A stretch of DNA of 64,000 bases from Roseinatronobacter sp052379845 (GTDB lineage Bacteria > Pseudomonadota > Alphaproteobacteria > Rhodobacterales > Rhodobacteraceae). The DNA lies in the NCBI GenBank assembly GCA_052379845.1, contig JBQTCF010000002.1. One strand, written 5' to 3'. A program made the translations under genes and the position numbers. Below are positions 16,724 through 25,304 of this stretch, piece after piece. The notes beneath the pieces were generated by a model. The model had not been told where the DNA came from and searched no databases. It saw only the letters and a program-made list of their open reading frames with translations. Positions within the stretch are counted from its first letter, which is position 1, and every line of letters begins with the position of its first letter.

Positions 16724-17902
16724 TCACAACATGCGCAGCAATTGCGGGGTTGGCCAGCCATCGGCGGGCAAGCCAAGCTGTGCTTGAACATCCTGCACGG
16801 CGGCGCGTGTATTCGCCCCCAGAATGCCGTCAATGCCGCCCACATCGAACCCGCGCTGCGCCAGTTTCTGCTGTAGCTGGCGCATCTGGTCCTGATCAAG
16901 GCCCTGTTCGGGGGTGCCTGCCTGATAGACCGGCGCGCCGGTCAGGCGCGTAGCGAAATAGGCGGCGGTCGTGATATAGATGAAACTTTGGTTCCATTCA
17001 AACAGCGTGCTGAAATTCGGGAACACCATAAAGGCCGGGCCGCGATGGCCTTGTGGCAGGATGATAGAAGCGCGCATATTCCCGGATGGCAGGTTGCCAT
17101 GGGTGGGGCGCACGCCCAGTTGCTGCCACTGGCTGACGGTCAGTTCAGTGCGCAGCCCTGTTTGCGTCAGGTCCAGCCCGTTTGGCAGGGCGATTTCATG
17201 CATCCACGGCTCGTTTGCCCGCCAGCCCTTGGCGCGCAGCATGGACGCGGCCGACAGGATGGAATCGGGGACCGAATTTTGCAAATCTATGCGCCCGTCC
17301 CCGTCCCCGTCGACCGCGTGGTTGATGATGTCAGATGGCAATTTCTGCACCATGCCAATTTCACCCGCCCACGCGCCGCGCGTGCGCGCAGGGTCCAGCA
17401 TGCCACGGCGATACATTTCAATCGCGGAAAACACTTGCGGGCGGAACAATTCTGGGCGGCGGCAATCATGCGCCAGCGTGACCAGCGCGTTGACCGTGTT
17501 GAAATCACCCTGAACTGCGCCAAAATCCGTCTCGAACGCCCAGAAGGCCAGCAAAATGCCCGGTTGCACCCCATAGCTTTGTTGCGCTGCCGCAAACACC
17601 CTGGCGTAGCGGTCCGCATTGGCCCGCCCTGCATTCATGCGATTTTGCGAAATCAGTGCGCGCGAAAAATCCAGAAACGGGCGCTGGAAAATGCCCTGCC
17701 GCCGGTCCGCATTCAGAACCGATTGTTCCTGCCGGACATTGGCAAAGAAATTTTCAATCAAGGCGCGGTCATGTCCACGCGTGGCGGCTTCTGATTTCAG
17801 ACCCTCGACAAAAGATCCGAAATTGCCACCGCATGTTTGCCCCTGCGCATGTGTCGCAAGGCCAAGGGAAAGAACCGTTACCAGAACCGAAAAACTACGC
17901 AT
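16724..17902 (-). CDS. Lytic murein transglycosylase (MltB type) with peptidoglycan-binding tail
   Basis: A 392-residue exported protein. A signal peptide (MRSFSVLVTVLSLGLATHAQGQ) precedes a SLT_2/MltB catalytic domain. The catalytic Glu is E124 in LLAFWAFETDFG, and AGEIGMVQKLPSDIINHAVDGDGDG and FSTLFEWNQSFIY are typical family blocks. Note that the common GxMQF motif reads GMVQK here. Residues about 333-392 form a PG_binding_1 domain (MRQLQQKLAQRGFDVGGIDGILGANTRAAVQ). It cleaves glycan strands of peptidoglycan to 1,6-anhydro ends during cell-wall remodelling. Confidence 0.9.
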   Translation of the reverse strand: MRSFSVLVTVLSLGLATHAQGQTCGGNFGSFVEGLKSEAATRGHDRALIENFFANVRQEQSVLNADRRQGIFQRPFLDFSRALISQNRMNAGRANADRYARVFAAAQQSYGVQPGILLAFWAFETDFGAVQGDFNTVNALVTLAHDCRRPELFRPQVFSAIEMYRRGMLDPARTRGAWAGEIGMVQKLPSDIINHAVDGDGDGRIDLQNSVPDSILSAASMLRAKGWRANEPWMHEIALPNGLDLTQTGLRTELTVSQWQQLGVRPTHGNLPSGNMRASIILPQGHRGPAFMVFPNFSTLFEWNQSFIYITTAAYFATRLTGAPVYQAGTPEQGLDQDQMRQLQQKLAQRGFDVGGIDGILGANTRAAVQDVQAQLGLPADGWPTPQLLRML

Positions 17903-17975
17903 AGCGCCCCCAAATAAAAATTTGCCCTACGTTAACGCAGGACAAATTCCATGGGAAACGCTTTTCTTCGTCGCG

Positions 17976-18956
17976 TCATAGGGTGTCGCGGCCATGCGGC
18001 GCAGTGAAATCAAGGTCGGGGTTGATAGGGATAATCCGGTTCGGGTTTATTGTATCATGGCTGTAGTGATAATGCCGCACGATATGGTCAAATTTCACCG
18101 TTTCCGCCACGCCCGCATGCTGGAACAGATCGCGCGTATAGGCCCAAAGCGCCGGGTAATCCACAATCCGGCGGCGGTTGCATTTGAAATGCAGGTGATA
18201 CACCTTGTCAAACCGCACCAATGTTGTGAACAGCCGCCAGTCGGCTTCGGTCAGGGTGTCGCCCATCAGATAGCGCTGCCCCTGCAAGCGGTCTTCCAAC
18301 CAATCGAGGGAGTCAAACAGCGGCACCACCGCCGCATCATAGGCATCCTGCGTGGTGGCAAAACCGGATTTGTAGACGCCATTGTTCACAGTGTCATAGA
18401 TACGCGCGTTCACGGCATCAATCTGGGCGCGCAGGGCTTCGGGGTAATAATCATCGCTGTTGCCCGTCAGCCCGTCAAAGGCCGAATTGAACATGCGGAT
18501 AATCTCGGCAGACTCGTTGGACACAATTGTGCCGCGCGCCTTGTCCCACAGCACAGGCACTGTCACACGGCCTGAAATCTTCGGGTCGGCTTGGGTATAG
18601 ACGTCGCGCATGAACTTATGCCCGAACAGCCGGTCGCCCGTTGCCCCGTCAAAATCATCCGCAAAGGTCCAGCCGTCATTCAGCATGTCGGGGTGAACTG
18701 CAGACACGTCAATCAGCCCTTCCAGCCCCTTCAGCTTGCGGAAAATCAATGTGCGATGTGCCCATGGGCAGGCATAGGACACATACAGATGATAGCGCCC
18801 TGCTTCGGCCTTGAACCCGCCTTCGCCGGACGGCCCTGCGCTGCCATCTACGGTAACCCAGTTGCGAAACCGTGACGTGTCGCGTTTGAATGCACCGCCA
18901 GTTTTGCTGGTATCATACCATTCGCTTGACCATTCGCCGTCAATCAATCGGCCCAT
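17976..18956 (-). CDS. Glutathionyl-hydroquinone reductase (Xi-class GST, YqjG/ECM4 type)
   Basis: I start at ATG 18956 (MGRLIDGEWSSEWYDTSKTG), which has GGAGGG six bases upstream, rather than at the in-frame ATG 18986 that lacks one; this gives 326 residues. The active-site Cys lies in YACPWAHRT (C63). FRNWVT and the C-terminal block IYDTVNNGVYKSGFATTQDAY are typical of the family. Members reduce glutathionyl-hydroquinones with glutathione in the cytoplasm. Neighbouring genes do not point to a particular substrate. Confidence 0.9.
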   Translation of the reverse strand: MGRLIDGEWSSEWYDTSKTGGAFKRDTSRFRNWVTVDGSAGPSGEGGFKAEAGRYHLYVSYACPWAHRTLIFRKLKGLEGLIDVSAVHPDMLNDGWTFADDFDGATGDRLFGHKFMRDVYTQADPKISGRVTVPVLWDKARGTIVSNESAEIIRMFNSAFDGLTGNSDDYYPEALRAQIDAVNARIYDTVNNGVYKSGFATTQDAYDAAVVPLFDSLDWLEDRLQGQRYLMGDTLTEADWRLFTTLVRFDKVYHLHFKCNRRRIVDYPALWAYTRDLFQHAGVAETVKFDHIVRHYHYSHDTINPNRIIPINPDLDFTAPHGRDTL

Positions 18957-19043
18957 TTGGAACCCTCCATTTGCTTGGGTTGACATATGGGCAGGGCCGC
19001 GCAGGGTGCAATCTGCATTCCCGCACGCCCCCTGTGCATGGGG

Positions 19044-20216
19044 TTATTGCAGATCGCGGAACGCTGCCTGCAACCGCGCCACCGCTTGTTCAATCACGGA
19101 TCGCGGTGCGCCAAGGTTGAAGCGCAGGTAAGGCGTCCCGCCGGTGCCGAATGTTGGCCCGTGATTGACGGCAATCTGCGCGCCCTGTTCCACGCGGGCC
19201 GTAAATTCATGTGGCTCCATGCCCGTGCCGGAAAAATCCACCCAGGCCAGATAGGTGGATTGCAACGCCATGGACCGCACACCGGGAATCGCATTCATGC
19301 CCGCATCAAACACTTGCCGGTTGCCGTCCAGATAGGTGCACAGCGCATCAACCCATTGTGCGCCCGCAGGCGAATAGGCCGCTGTTACCGCGTGCAACCC
19401 GAAGGAATTGGGCGAAATGCCCATCGCGGCCATGGTCGTGGCAAACTGCCCGCGCAATGTGTCATCTGCAATGATGACATTGCCGCAATGTGTGCCCGCA
19501 AGGTTGAATGTCTTGGAGGCTGCTGTCAGCATCACCAGACGGTCCGCGCAATCCGGCGCGGCCACCGGCATGGGAACATGCCTGACACCGGGCATGACCA
19601 GATCATGGTGAATTTCATCTGACACCAGAATCAGGTCATGACGCGCGCAAAACGCGGCCACATCGCGCAATTCCTGCCCCGTCCAGACACGCCCGCCGGG
19701 GTTATGCGGCGAACACAGGATCAACATGCGTTCCTGCCCCGTCATCAGGGCATCGGCGGCAGCGAAATCCATTTCATAGCGGCCATCGCTCAACGCCAGC
19801 GGGCATTCCACAACCTTGCGCCCGGCGGCATGAATGGTGCGCGCGAAGGCATGATAGACGGGCGTGAACAGCACCACCCCGTCACCCGGCTGTGTCCATG
19901 TATGCAGGCACAGACCAACTGCATTCACCAGCCCGTGTGTGGTGAAAATATGGGCAGGGTCCACTTGCCAGCCATGGCGGTTTGCCATCCACCAGCAAAT
20001 TGCGGCGCGATACGCGTCATCATCCCCGAAATAGCCATACACGCCATGGTCCACTGCCTGTTGCAGCGCGTCCTGCACACAGGCAGGCGGGCGAAAGTCC
20101 ATATCGGCCACCCACATGGAAATTCCGGTGTCGGGGGACACGCCGTAACGGGCCTGCATCAAGTCCCATTTCATGGAATGGGTGCCGCGCCGGTCGATGA
20201 TCTGGTCAAAATTCAT
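19044..20216 (-). CDS. MalY/PatB-type pyridoxal phosphate C-S lyase (cystathionine beta-lyase-like)
   Basis: A 390-residue fold-type I PLP enzyme, started at ATG 20216 behind GGAGGCAGCC. Landmarks are MWVADMDF at 34-41, ILCSPHNPGGRVW, LILVSDEIHHDL and the PLP lysine K235 in TAASKTFNLAG. These match the MalY/PatB subgroup, which splits cystathionine or cysteine conjugates and in some bacteria acts as an aminotransferase. It is divergent from the peptide deformylase gene by about 100 bp. Confidence 0.85.
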   Translation of the reverse strand: MNFDQIIDRRGTHSMKWDLMQARYGVSPDTGISMWVADMDFRPPACVQDALQQAVDHGVYGYFGDDDAYRAAICWWMANRHGWQVDPAHIFTTHGLVNAVGLCLHTWTQPGDGVVLFTPVYHAFARTIHAAGRKVVECPLALSDGRYEMDFAAADALMTGQERMLILCSPHNPGGRVWTGQELRDVAAFCARHDLILVSDEIHHDLVMPGVRHVPMPVAAPDCADRLVMLTAASKTFNLAGTHCGNVIIADDTLRGQFATTMAAMGISPNSFGLHAVTAAYSPAGAQWVDALCTYLDGNRQVFDAGMNAIPGVRSMALQSTYLAWVDFSGTGMEPHEFTARVEQGAQIAVNHGPTFGTGGTPYLRFNLGAPRSVIEQAVARLQAAFRDLQ

Positions 20217-20317
20217 GGCTGCCTCCGGTTTTGCACCAAGCTGGCCTGTGATGTGCGGCGCTGCAAGTGGAAAATGCCCCATTGAACAGGGGTCTGGCAT
20301 GGCTTAAATCGCACATC

Positions 20318-20839
20318 ATGACCCTGCGCCCGATCCTGATACACCCCGACCCGCGGCTGAAGAAGCCTTGTACCCCGATTGACGGGATAACCCCTGATAT
20401 TGGCAAGCTGGCAGAAGATATGCTGCAAACCATGTATGACGCCCCCGGCGTGGGACTGGCCGCGCCGCAAATTGGCGTGCTGCAACGCATGTTCGTCATG
20501 GATTGCGTCAAGGAAGAAGGCGAAAGCCCCCGCCCCATGGTGCTGATCAACCCCGAAATCATTGCCACATCTGACGACATGAACACCTATGAAGAAGGGT
20601 GCCTGTCGATTCCCGAACACTATGCCGAAGTGATGCGGCCCGCGCGCGTGACCATGCGCTGGACGGGCCTTGACGGCAAACTGCACGAAGATGAATTCGC
20701 GGGGCTTTGGGCCACCTGTGCACAGCATGAACTGGACCACCTGAACGGCAAGCTGTTCATCGACCATCTGGGCGCCATCAAACGCCAGATGATTACGCGC
20801 AAAATGATCAAGTTCAAACGCGAACAGGCCCGTGGATGA
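20318..20839 (+). CDS. def: Peptide deformylase (active form)
   Basis: A 173-residue metalloenzyme that removes the formyl group from nascent proteins. All three motifs are intact: GVGLAAPQ at 44-51, EEGCLSIPE with metal-binding C95, and QHELDHLNG with H137, catalytic E138 and H141. The start at ATG 20318 matches the usual family N-terminus. It overlaps the next gene by 4 bp and heads a def / def-like / fmt operon, joining formylation and deformylation of initiator Met. Confidence 0.95.
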   Translation: MTLRPILIHPDPRLKKPCTPIDGITPDIGKLAEDMLQTMYDAPGVGLAAPQIGVLQRMFVMDCVKEEGESPRPMVLINPEIIATSDDMNTYEEGCLSIPEHYAEVMRPARVTMRWTGLDGKLHEDEFAGLWATCAQHELDHLNGKLFIDHLGAIKRQMITRKMIKFKREQARG

Positions 20840-21330
20840 GTGTGCGGCCCTGCATCCTGTGGCCTGACAAACGCCTGCGCAGCACCGCCGCCCCCATTGA
20901 TGCGATAACCGACGACATACGCGCCATCTGGGCCGATATGACCGACACAATGGAAGCCATGCCCGGCGTGGGGCTGGCCGCGCCGCAAATCGGCGTCATG
21001 CTGCGGCTGGCGGTGGTGGACGCGTCCGATACGCGCGGGCAGGTTGTCCGCATGGCCAACCCCGAAATCCTGCATGCCAGTGGCCAGTTGCGCAGCCATG
21101 ACGAAGCCAGCCCCAACCTGCCCGGCGTCTGGGCCAGCATTGACCGGCCCCGCGCGGTGACAGTGCGGTTTCTGAATGCCAAGGACGAGCTGGAAGAACG
21201 CGATTTCGTGGGGCTTTGGGCCACATCGGTGCAACACCAGATCGACCACCTGAATGGCAAGATGTATTTCGACCACCTGAGCAAGCTGAAGCGCGACATG
21301 CTGCTGCGCCGCGCCAGAAAGGCGGGCTGA
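20836..21330 (+). CDS. Degenerate peptide deformylase paralogue
   Basis: This 164-residue protein keeps the deformylase scaffold, including GVGLAAPQIG at residues 44-53. The active site has changed: EGCLS is replaced by EASPN, so the metal-binding Cys becomes Ser92, and HELDH becomes HQIDH (134-138), losing the catalytic Glu. It is therefore unlikely to deformylate peptides. It overlaps def by 4 bp and abuts fmt, so it is co-translated with both. A regulatory or scaffolding role, or a changed activity, is possible. Confidence 0.85.
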   Translation: MSVRPCILWPDKRLRSTAAPIDAITDDIRAIWADMTDTMEAMPGVGLAAPQIGVMLRLAVVDASDTRGQVVRMANPEILHASGQLRSHDEASPNLPGVWASIDRPRAVTVRFLNAKDELEERDFVGLWATSVQHQIDHLNGKMYFDHLSKLKRDMLLRRARKAG

Positions 21331-22233
21331 ATGCGCGTCATCTTCATGGGCACGCCGGATTTTTCGGTTGCCGCACTGGATGCGGTCCATGCCGCGCATG
21401 ATGTCGTGTGCGTCTATACCCAGCCCCCGCGCCCTGCGGGCCGTGGCAAACAGCCCCGCCCCACCGCCGTGCATGCCCGCGCCAATGCACTGGGCCTGCC
21501 GGTGCGCCACCCCGTCAGCCTGAAAGGGACGACGGAACAGGCGGAGTTCGCAGCCCTTGGCGCGGATGTGGCCGTTGTGGTGGCTTACGGGCTTATCCTG
21601 CCCCAGGCTGTGCTGGACGCGCCGCGCTTGGGGTGCCTGAATATCCATGCGTCCCTTTTGCCGCGCTGGCGCGGCGCAGCGCCCATCCAGCGGGCAATCA
21701 TGGCAGGCGACAGCGAGACAGGCGTTTGCATCATGCAAATGGACGCGGGGCTGGACACAGGCCCGGTTTTGTTGTTTGAGTCCACCCCCATTGGCGATGA
21801 TGACACTGCCCAAACCCTGCATGACCGCCTGTCGCAGATGGGTGCGGGGCTGATTGTCCGCGCGCTTGACCGCCTGCCCGACCTGACAGCGCAACCGCAG
21901 CCGGAAACCGGCGTTACTTATGCCGCCAAAATCGACAAGGCCGAAGCCCGCATTGACTGGACACGCCCTGCGGATGAGGTCGCGCGCCAGATCCGCGCCC
22001 TGTCCCCGTTCCCCGGCGCATGGTGCGAAGCGCCGTTCGGGCGTTTGAAATTGCTGAATGCGCAGGCAGTCACAGATAGCGGCCCCGCCGGAACAGTGCT
22101 GTCAGGGCTGACAATCGCTTGCGGGCAAGGGGCCGTCACAATCACCGCCGTTCAACGCGAAGGCAAGCGCGCCATGTCCGCAACGGAGCTGCTGCGCGGT
22201 GTCGGGGACATGACAGGGATGGTCCTGCGCTAG
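21331..22233 (+). CDS. fmt: Methionyl-tRNA formyltransferase
   Basis: A 300-residue enzyme that transfers a formyl group from 10-formyl-tetrahydrofolate to Met-tRNA(fMet). MRVIFMGTPDFSVAALDAV begins the Rossmann-like domain. The catalytic triad region is LNIHASLLPRWRGAAPIQRAI with Asp in MDAGLDTGPVL. The C-terminal tRNA-binding OB fold starts near residue 205 (WTRPADEVARQIRALSPFPGAW). It directly follows the degenerate deformylase stop. Confidence 0.96.
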   Translation: MRVIFMGTPDFSVAALDAVHAAHDVVCVYTQPPRPAGRGKQPRPTAVHARANALGLPVRHPVSLKGTTEQAEFAALGADVAVVVAYGLILPQAVLDAPRLGCLNIHASLLPRWRGAAPIQRAIMAGDSETGVCIMQMDAGLDTGPVLLFESTPIGDDDTAQTLHDRLSQMGAGLIVRALDRLPDLTAQPQPETGVTYAAKIDKAEARIDWTRPADEVARQIRALSPFPGAWCEAPFGRLKLLNAQAVTDSGPAGTVLSGLTIACGQGAVTITAVQREGKRAMSATELLRGVGDMTGMVLR

Positions 22234-22271
22234 CTGTGTGCCCGCGTTCATTCGCAGTGACACAAGAAGCT

Positions 22272-22292
22272 CAAAACCGGGTCCCGGTTTTG
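22272..22292. repeat. Perfect palindrome between convergent fmt and tonB
   Basis: CAAAACCGGG (22272-22281) and CCCGGTTTTG (22283-22292) form a 10-bp stem with a single-base centre. It resembles the hairpin after frcA (shared AACCGGTTTTG-like core). Placed between convergent genes, it may end both transcripts, although the T-run is short. Confidence 0.5.
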
Positions 22293-22303
22293 CCGCACAC
22301 ACA

Positions 22304-23116
22304 CTAGCGGTAGCTTAGCGGCAGGTCGAACAGCTGGTTGCCGCTTATCCCAGCAGGGGCTTGCGGCAGTCTGGCACGCCGCACGGCCTGCAGGGCGGCA
22401 GTGTCCAGCCGGTCACTACCGGAACTGCCCACGACACTGGCGCTGACCAGCCGCCCGTCACTGTTGATCTGCAAACGCAAGTGCACAGTGCCGCGCGCGT
22501 TTGTTCCGGGGGGGCGCTGCTGGCGCTGGATCGCGGCACGAATTGCGCCCGCCCATTTCGCCATCAGGCTGGCTGTATCGGCGCTGCCGCTGGACTGCGC
22601 CGCCTGCCCCTGACCGCGCTGCGCCTGTGCGCCTGCCCCTGCGGCACGCTGTGCGGGGGCGGACACTGCAGGGGCGGGGGCGCCGCGGGCATCTGGCCTT
22701 GGGCGGGGGCGCTGGGTCGGGGCGATGTCGGGGCGCGCAAACAGCTGCGGCAGATCACGCGCCGCCAAAACCTCCGCATCTGCCGCAGTGCTGATTGCCG
22801 GCAAGTCGGGCAAATCCGCCACCATATCAGGCGAAGGCCCCGGCATCTGGGCCGGTATATCCGCAAGTTCCGGTTCGGGGGGCGCTGGAATTTCATCCTT
22901 CCCGGCCATGACCCCGCCGGCGGTGTCATCCCAACGCTGCACAAGGGCGGCAAGCTGTGTATCTGCCGCGCCCATCGCGGCGGGCGCGTCCACATCATCC
23001 GCGCCGGAACTGCCCCCCGCTGCGGCCATGCCATCGGGCAGCACAGCCGCAAACGCGGCCAGATGCGCGGCCACGGCCACCGCCGCAAAGCAGGCATATT
23101 CAAACCCTGCCTTCAT
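22304..23116 (-). CDS. tonB: TonB-family energy transducer of the B12 operon
   Basis: A 270-residue protein with an N-terminal signal anchor (FEYACFAAVAVAAHLAAFAAVLP), a long Pro/Ala-rich periplasmic linker (APTQRPRPRPDARGAPAPAV) and a C-terminal TonB domain (VHLRLQINSDGRLVSASVVG, then LDTAALQAVRRARLP). It spans the periplasm and transmits proton-motive force from ExbB/ExbD to the outer-membrane receptor, here presumably BtuB. It overlaps exbD by 4 bp and is the last gene of the B12 operon. Confidence 0.85.
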   Translation of the reverse strand: MKAGFEYACFAAVAVAAHLAAFAAVLPDGMAAAGGSSGADDVDAPAAMGAADTQLAALVQRWDDTAGGVMAGKDEIPAPPEPELADIPAQMPGPSPDMVADLPDLPAISTAADAEVLAARDLPQLFARPDIAPTQRPRPRPDARGAPAPAVSAPAQRAAGAGAQAQRGQGQAAQSSGSADTASLMAKWAGAIRAAIQRQQRPPGTNARGTVHLRLQINSDGRLVSASVVGSSGSDRLDTAALQAVRRARLPQAPAGISGNQLFDLPLSYR

Positions 23117-23502
23117 CTTGCCCCCGAAACGGCAACAAGCGTGACATCCCGCACGCCCTGTTCCCCCATCCGGCGCAGCACACGGGCCAGTTCCGTTGCG
23201 GCAAGCTGCGCATCCGCATGAAGGGTCACCGGCGCAGGATGGGCCGCAAGTTCAGCCCAAACATCCTGCCCCACAGATGTGGCAGTCAACAAAACCCCGT
23301 CGGCGGCCAGCCACACCATATGCCCCCCGTCCTGCAGCAGGGTATCGGCGGTGTCAGAAACAGGCAGCGTCACGGCCGCAGGGTCCGGCGGGGCAATCTG
23401 CGCACTCATCAAAAAGAAGATCAGCAACAGGAAGACCACGTTGATCATGGGCACAACGCTTTCGCGCGGCGGGCGACGGCGGGGCGGGGCAAAATCCATC
23501 AC
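23113..23502 (-). CDS. exbD: ExbD/TolR-family protein, second copy
   Basis: A 129-residue protein with a short cytoplasmic head (MMDFAPPRRRPPRESVVPMINVVFLLLIFFLMSAQ) and one membrane span. The span carries the family pattern PMINVVFLLLIFF, with Asn where ExbD usually has the proton-carrying Asp. The periplasmic domain has VTLHADAQLAATELARVLRRM. The Asp-to-Asn change suggests a heteromeric partner of the upstream ExbD copy, which keeps the Asp. Start and stop overlap neighbours by 4 bp. Confidence 0.82.
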   Translation of the reverse strand: MMDFAPPRRRPPRESVVPMINVVFLLLIFFLMSAQIAPPDPAAVTLPVSDTADTLLQDGGHMVWLAADGVLLTATSVGQDVWAELAAHPAPVTLHADAQLAATELARVLRRMGEQGVRDVTLVAVSGAR

Positions 23503-23891
23503 TCGCGCCCTTCGACAACAACCAGATTATGCACCCCTGCCGCGTGCAACTGGTCGCGCAGCCGCGTCAGGTCCTGCACACTTGCCCCCTGCCGGGGACG
23601 CAACACGACAAGCGCGCCCGCGTCAGGCATAAGCGCGCGCAACTCCTGCCCCAGATCATCCGGCGCGACCAGCGCGCCATTCAGCCACAACCCGTCAACG
23701 CCAAATTCCACAAGGCGGGGCGGGCCGTCATAGGGCTGCCCCCCACTGCCCGACGGGGCAAGCGCCAGCCCCGCATCCTGCCCGAACCGCGCCGCCAGCA
23801 TGAAAAACACCAGCAGCAGGAACACCACGTCAATCATCGGGGTCAGGCTGGGGCGGCGTGCCGGACGCGGGGTCGAAAAGCGAAACATCAC
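23499..23891 (-). CDS. exbD: ExbD/TolR-family protein, first copy
   Basis: A 130-residue ExbD with the membrane span SLTPMIDVVFLLLVFFMLAARFG, which retains the key Asp in PMIDVVFLLLVFF. The periplasmic domain includes VVLRPRQGASVQDLTRLRDQL. With ExbB it forms the proton-driven motor that energises TonB. It overlaps both neighbours by 4 bp. Confidence 0.85.
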   Translation of the reverse strand: MMFRFSTPRPARRPSLTPMIDVVFLLLVFFMLAARFGQDAGLALAPSGSGGQPYDGPPRLVEFGVDGLWLNGALVAPDDLGQELRALMPDAGALVVLRPRQGASVQDLTRLRDQLHAAGVHNLVVVEGRE

Positions 23892-24520
23892 GCCCCCTTC
23901 TGCACAGTTATGAAGATGCGCGTGGCCAGATCCTCCAGATCAGCCTGAACCCGGTCCACGATGCTTTCAAACCAGCTTAACGCCATGGCCGCCGGTATTG
24001 CCACGGCCATGCCTGCCGCCGTGGTCAGCAACGCTTGCCATATTCCGCCCGCCAAGGCAGCGGGGTCGGCGCGGTTGCCGGCTGCCTGCAGCGCCTGAAA
24101 GGCCTCAATCATGCCCAGAACCGTGCCCAGAAGGCCAATCAACGGGGCGATCGTGGCAATCAGTTCCAGTGCGCGCAACCCGCGCCGCGCCTGCATCAAC
24201 GCCAGTTTGCCCACGCGCTGGGTTTCTTCGCGCGCCACCGCGTCGGACATGTCGGCATCAAGGCGGGTTTCCATGGCGCGGCGCACAACCCGCGCCCGCA
24301 GCCCGTTCCGGCGGGCCAGCCGCGCAATGGCGTCCTGCCTGCGGTTTTGCTGCCAGTCGCCCACCGCCGCATCGCAGGACGCGCGCGACCATGCCCCCAA
24401 ACGTGCCAGATCCCAGAATTTCCACAGGATTAACGCCAGCGTCAGCACCGAAAGAACCGCAATCACCCAAAGCGCGGGGCCGCCACGCACCAAAAACTCG
24501 GAAATGCCCTGCGCCATCAT
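23888..24520 (-). CDS. exbB: ExbB/TolQ/MotA-family proton channel protein
   Basis: 210 residues from ATG 24520 (MMAQGISEFLVRGGPALWVI); a GTG at 24538 is an alternative. Three membrane segments are visible, with ALRALELIATIAPLIGLLGTVLGMIEAFQAL as the conserved ExbB/TolQ core and GIWQALLTTAAGMAVAIPAAMALSWF as the last span. It forms the pentameric stator channel with ExbD. It follows btuD in the same operon, so the motor is likely dedicated to B12 uptake. Confidence 0.88.
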   Translation of the reverse strand: MMAQGISEFLVRGGPALWVIAVLSVLTLALILWKFWDLARLGAWSRASCDAAVGDWQQNRRQDAIARLARRNGLRARVVRRAMETRLDADMSDAVAREETQRVGKLALMQARRGLRALELIATIAPLIGLLGTVLGMIEAFQALQAAGNRADPAALAGGIWQALLTTAAGMAVAIPAAMALSWFESIVDRVQADLEDLATRIFITVQKGA

Positions 24521-24545
24521 GAATGCCCCTTTTGCCACAACCCGG

Positions 24546-25304
24546 TCATTCCATCACATCCAGCGGCTGTATGATCGGACCATGAATACCATGGTCCACA
24601 TAGGCGCGAATATGGAAAACCCGCGCCAGCACATCCGGCGTCAGAACCTGCGCGGGGGGGCCATCTGCGACAATCCCGCCCTGCGACAATACCACCAGAC
24701 GGGTGCAGAACCGCGCCGCCAGACCCAGATCATGCATGGACGCAATGACTGTGCGGCCCGCGCGGGCCTCGGCGGTCAGGGTTTGCATCAACGCAATCTG
24801 ATAGGCGGGGTCCAGTCCGGCGGCAGGTTCATCAACCATCAACACCGGCGTGGCCTGTGCCAACGCACGCGCAATCAGAACCCGCGCCTGTTCGCCACCC
24901 GAAAGCTGCGTGGCAATGCGCCCGCGCAACCCCTGCAGACGCATGCGCGCAATGGCGCCGTCAATCGCGGCCTGATCCTGCGGTCCCGGTTTCTGCCCCA
25001 CCCCCAGATGCGGCAACCGGCCCAGCGCGACCAGCGTTTCCACCTTCACGGGCCAGGCTATTTCGCGCGCCTGCGGCAACCAGGCGACATGCTGCGCACG
25101 CGCCGCAAGCGGCATGGCCGCAATCGACGATTGCCCCTTGCTGGCCATAAGCCCCAGCGCACCGCGCAACAATGTTGTTTTGCCCGCGCCATTGGGCCCA
25201 AGCAGCCCGACACATTCCCCCGCCCCAACCTGCAGATTGATGTCGCGCAGCACATCGCACGGGCCACGGAACACGCTGAAATTCTGCAAATGCAGCGCGG
25301 TCAT
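24546..25304 (-). CDS. btuD: Cobalamin ABC transporter, ATP-binding protein
   Basis: A 252-residue ABC ATPase of the FecE/BtuD/HmuV type. Walker A is GPNGAGKTT, the signature is LSGGEQARV, Walker B is VLMVDEPAAGLDP and the H-loop is IASMHDL. On its own it could serve iron-siderophore, haem or B12 uptake. The cobalamin riboswitch and BtuB-like receptor at the head of the operon favour B12. It overlaps btuC by 4 bp. Confidence 0.87.
   Translation of the reverse strand: MTALHLQNFSVFRGPCDVLRDINLQVGAGECVGLLGPNGAGKTTLLRGALGLMASKGQSSIAAMPLAARAQHVAWLPQAREIAWPVKVETLVALGRLPHLGVGQKPGPQDQAAIDGAIARMRLQGLRGRIATQLSGGEQARVLIARALAQATPVLMVDEPAAGLDPAYQIALMQTLTAEARAGRTVIASMHDLGLAARFCTRLVVLSQGGIVADGPPAQVLTPDVLARVFHIRAYVDHGIHGPIIQPLDVME

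Noticed and set aside
20620..21894. 424-codon minus-strand open frame opposite def, def-like and fmt
   Set aside because: The plus strand has deformylase and formyltransferase motifs; the antisense frame has none.
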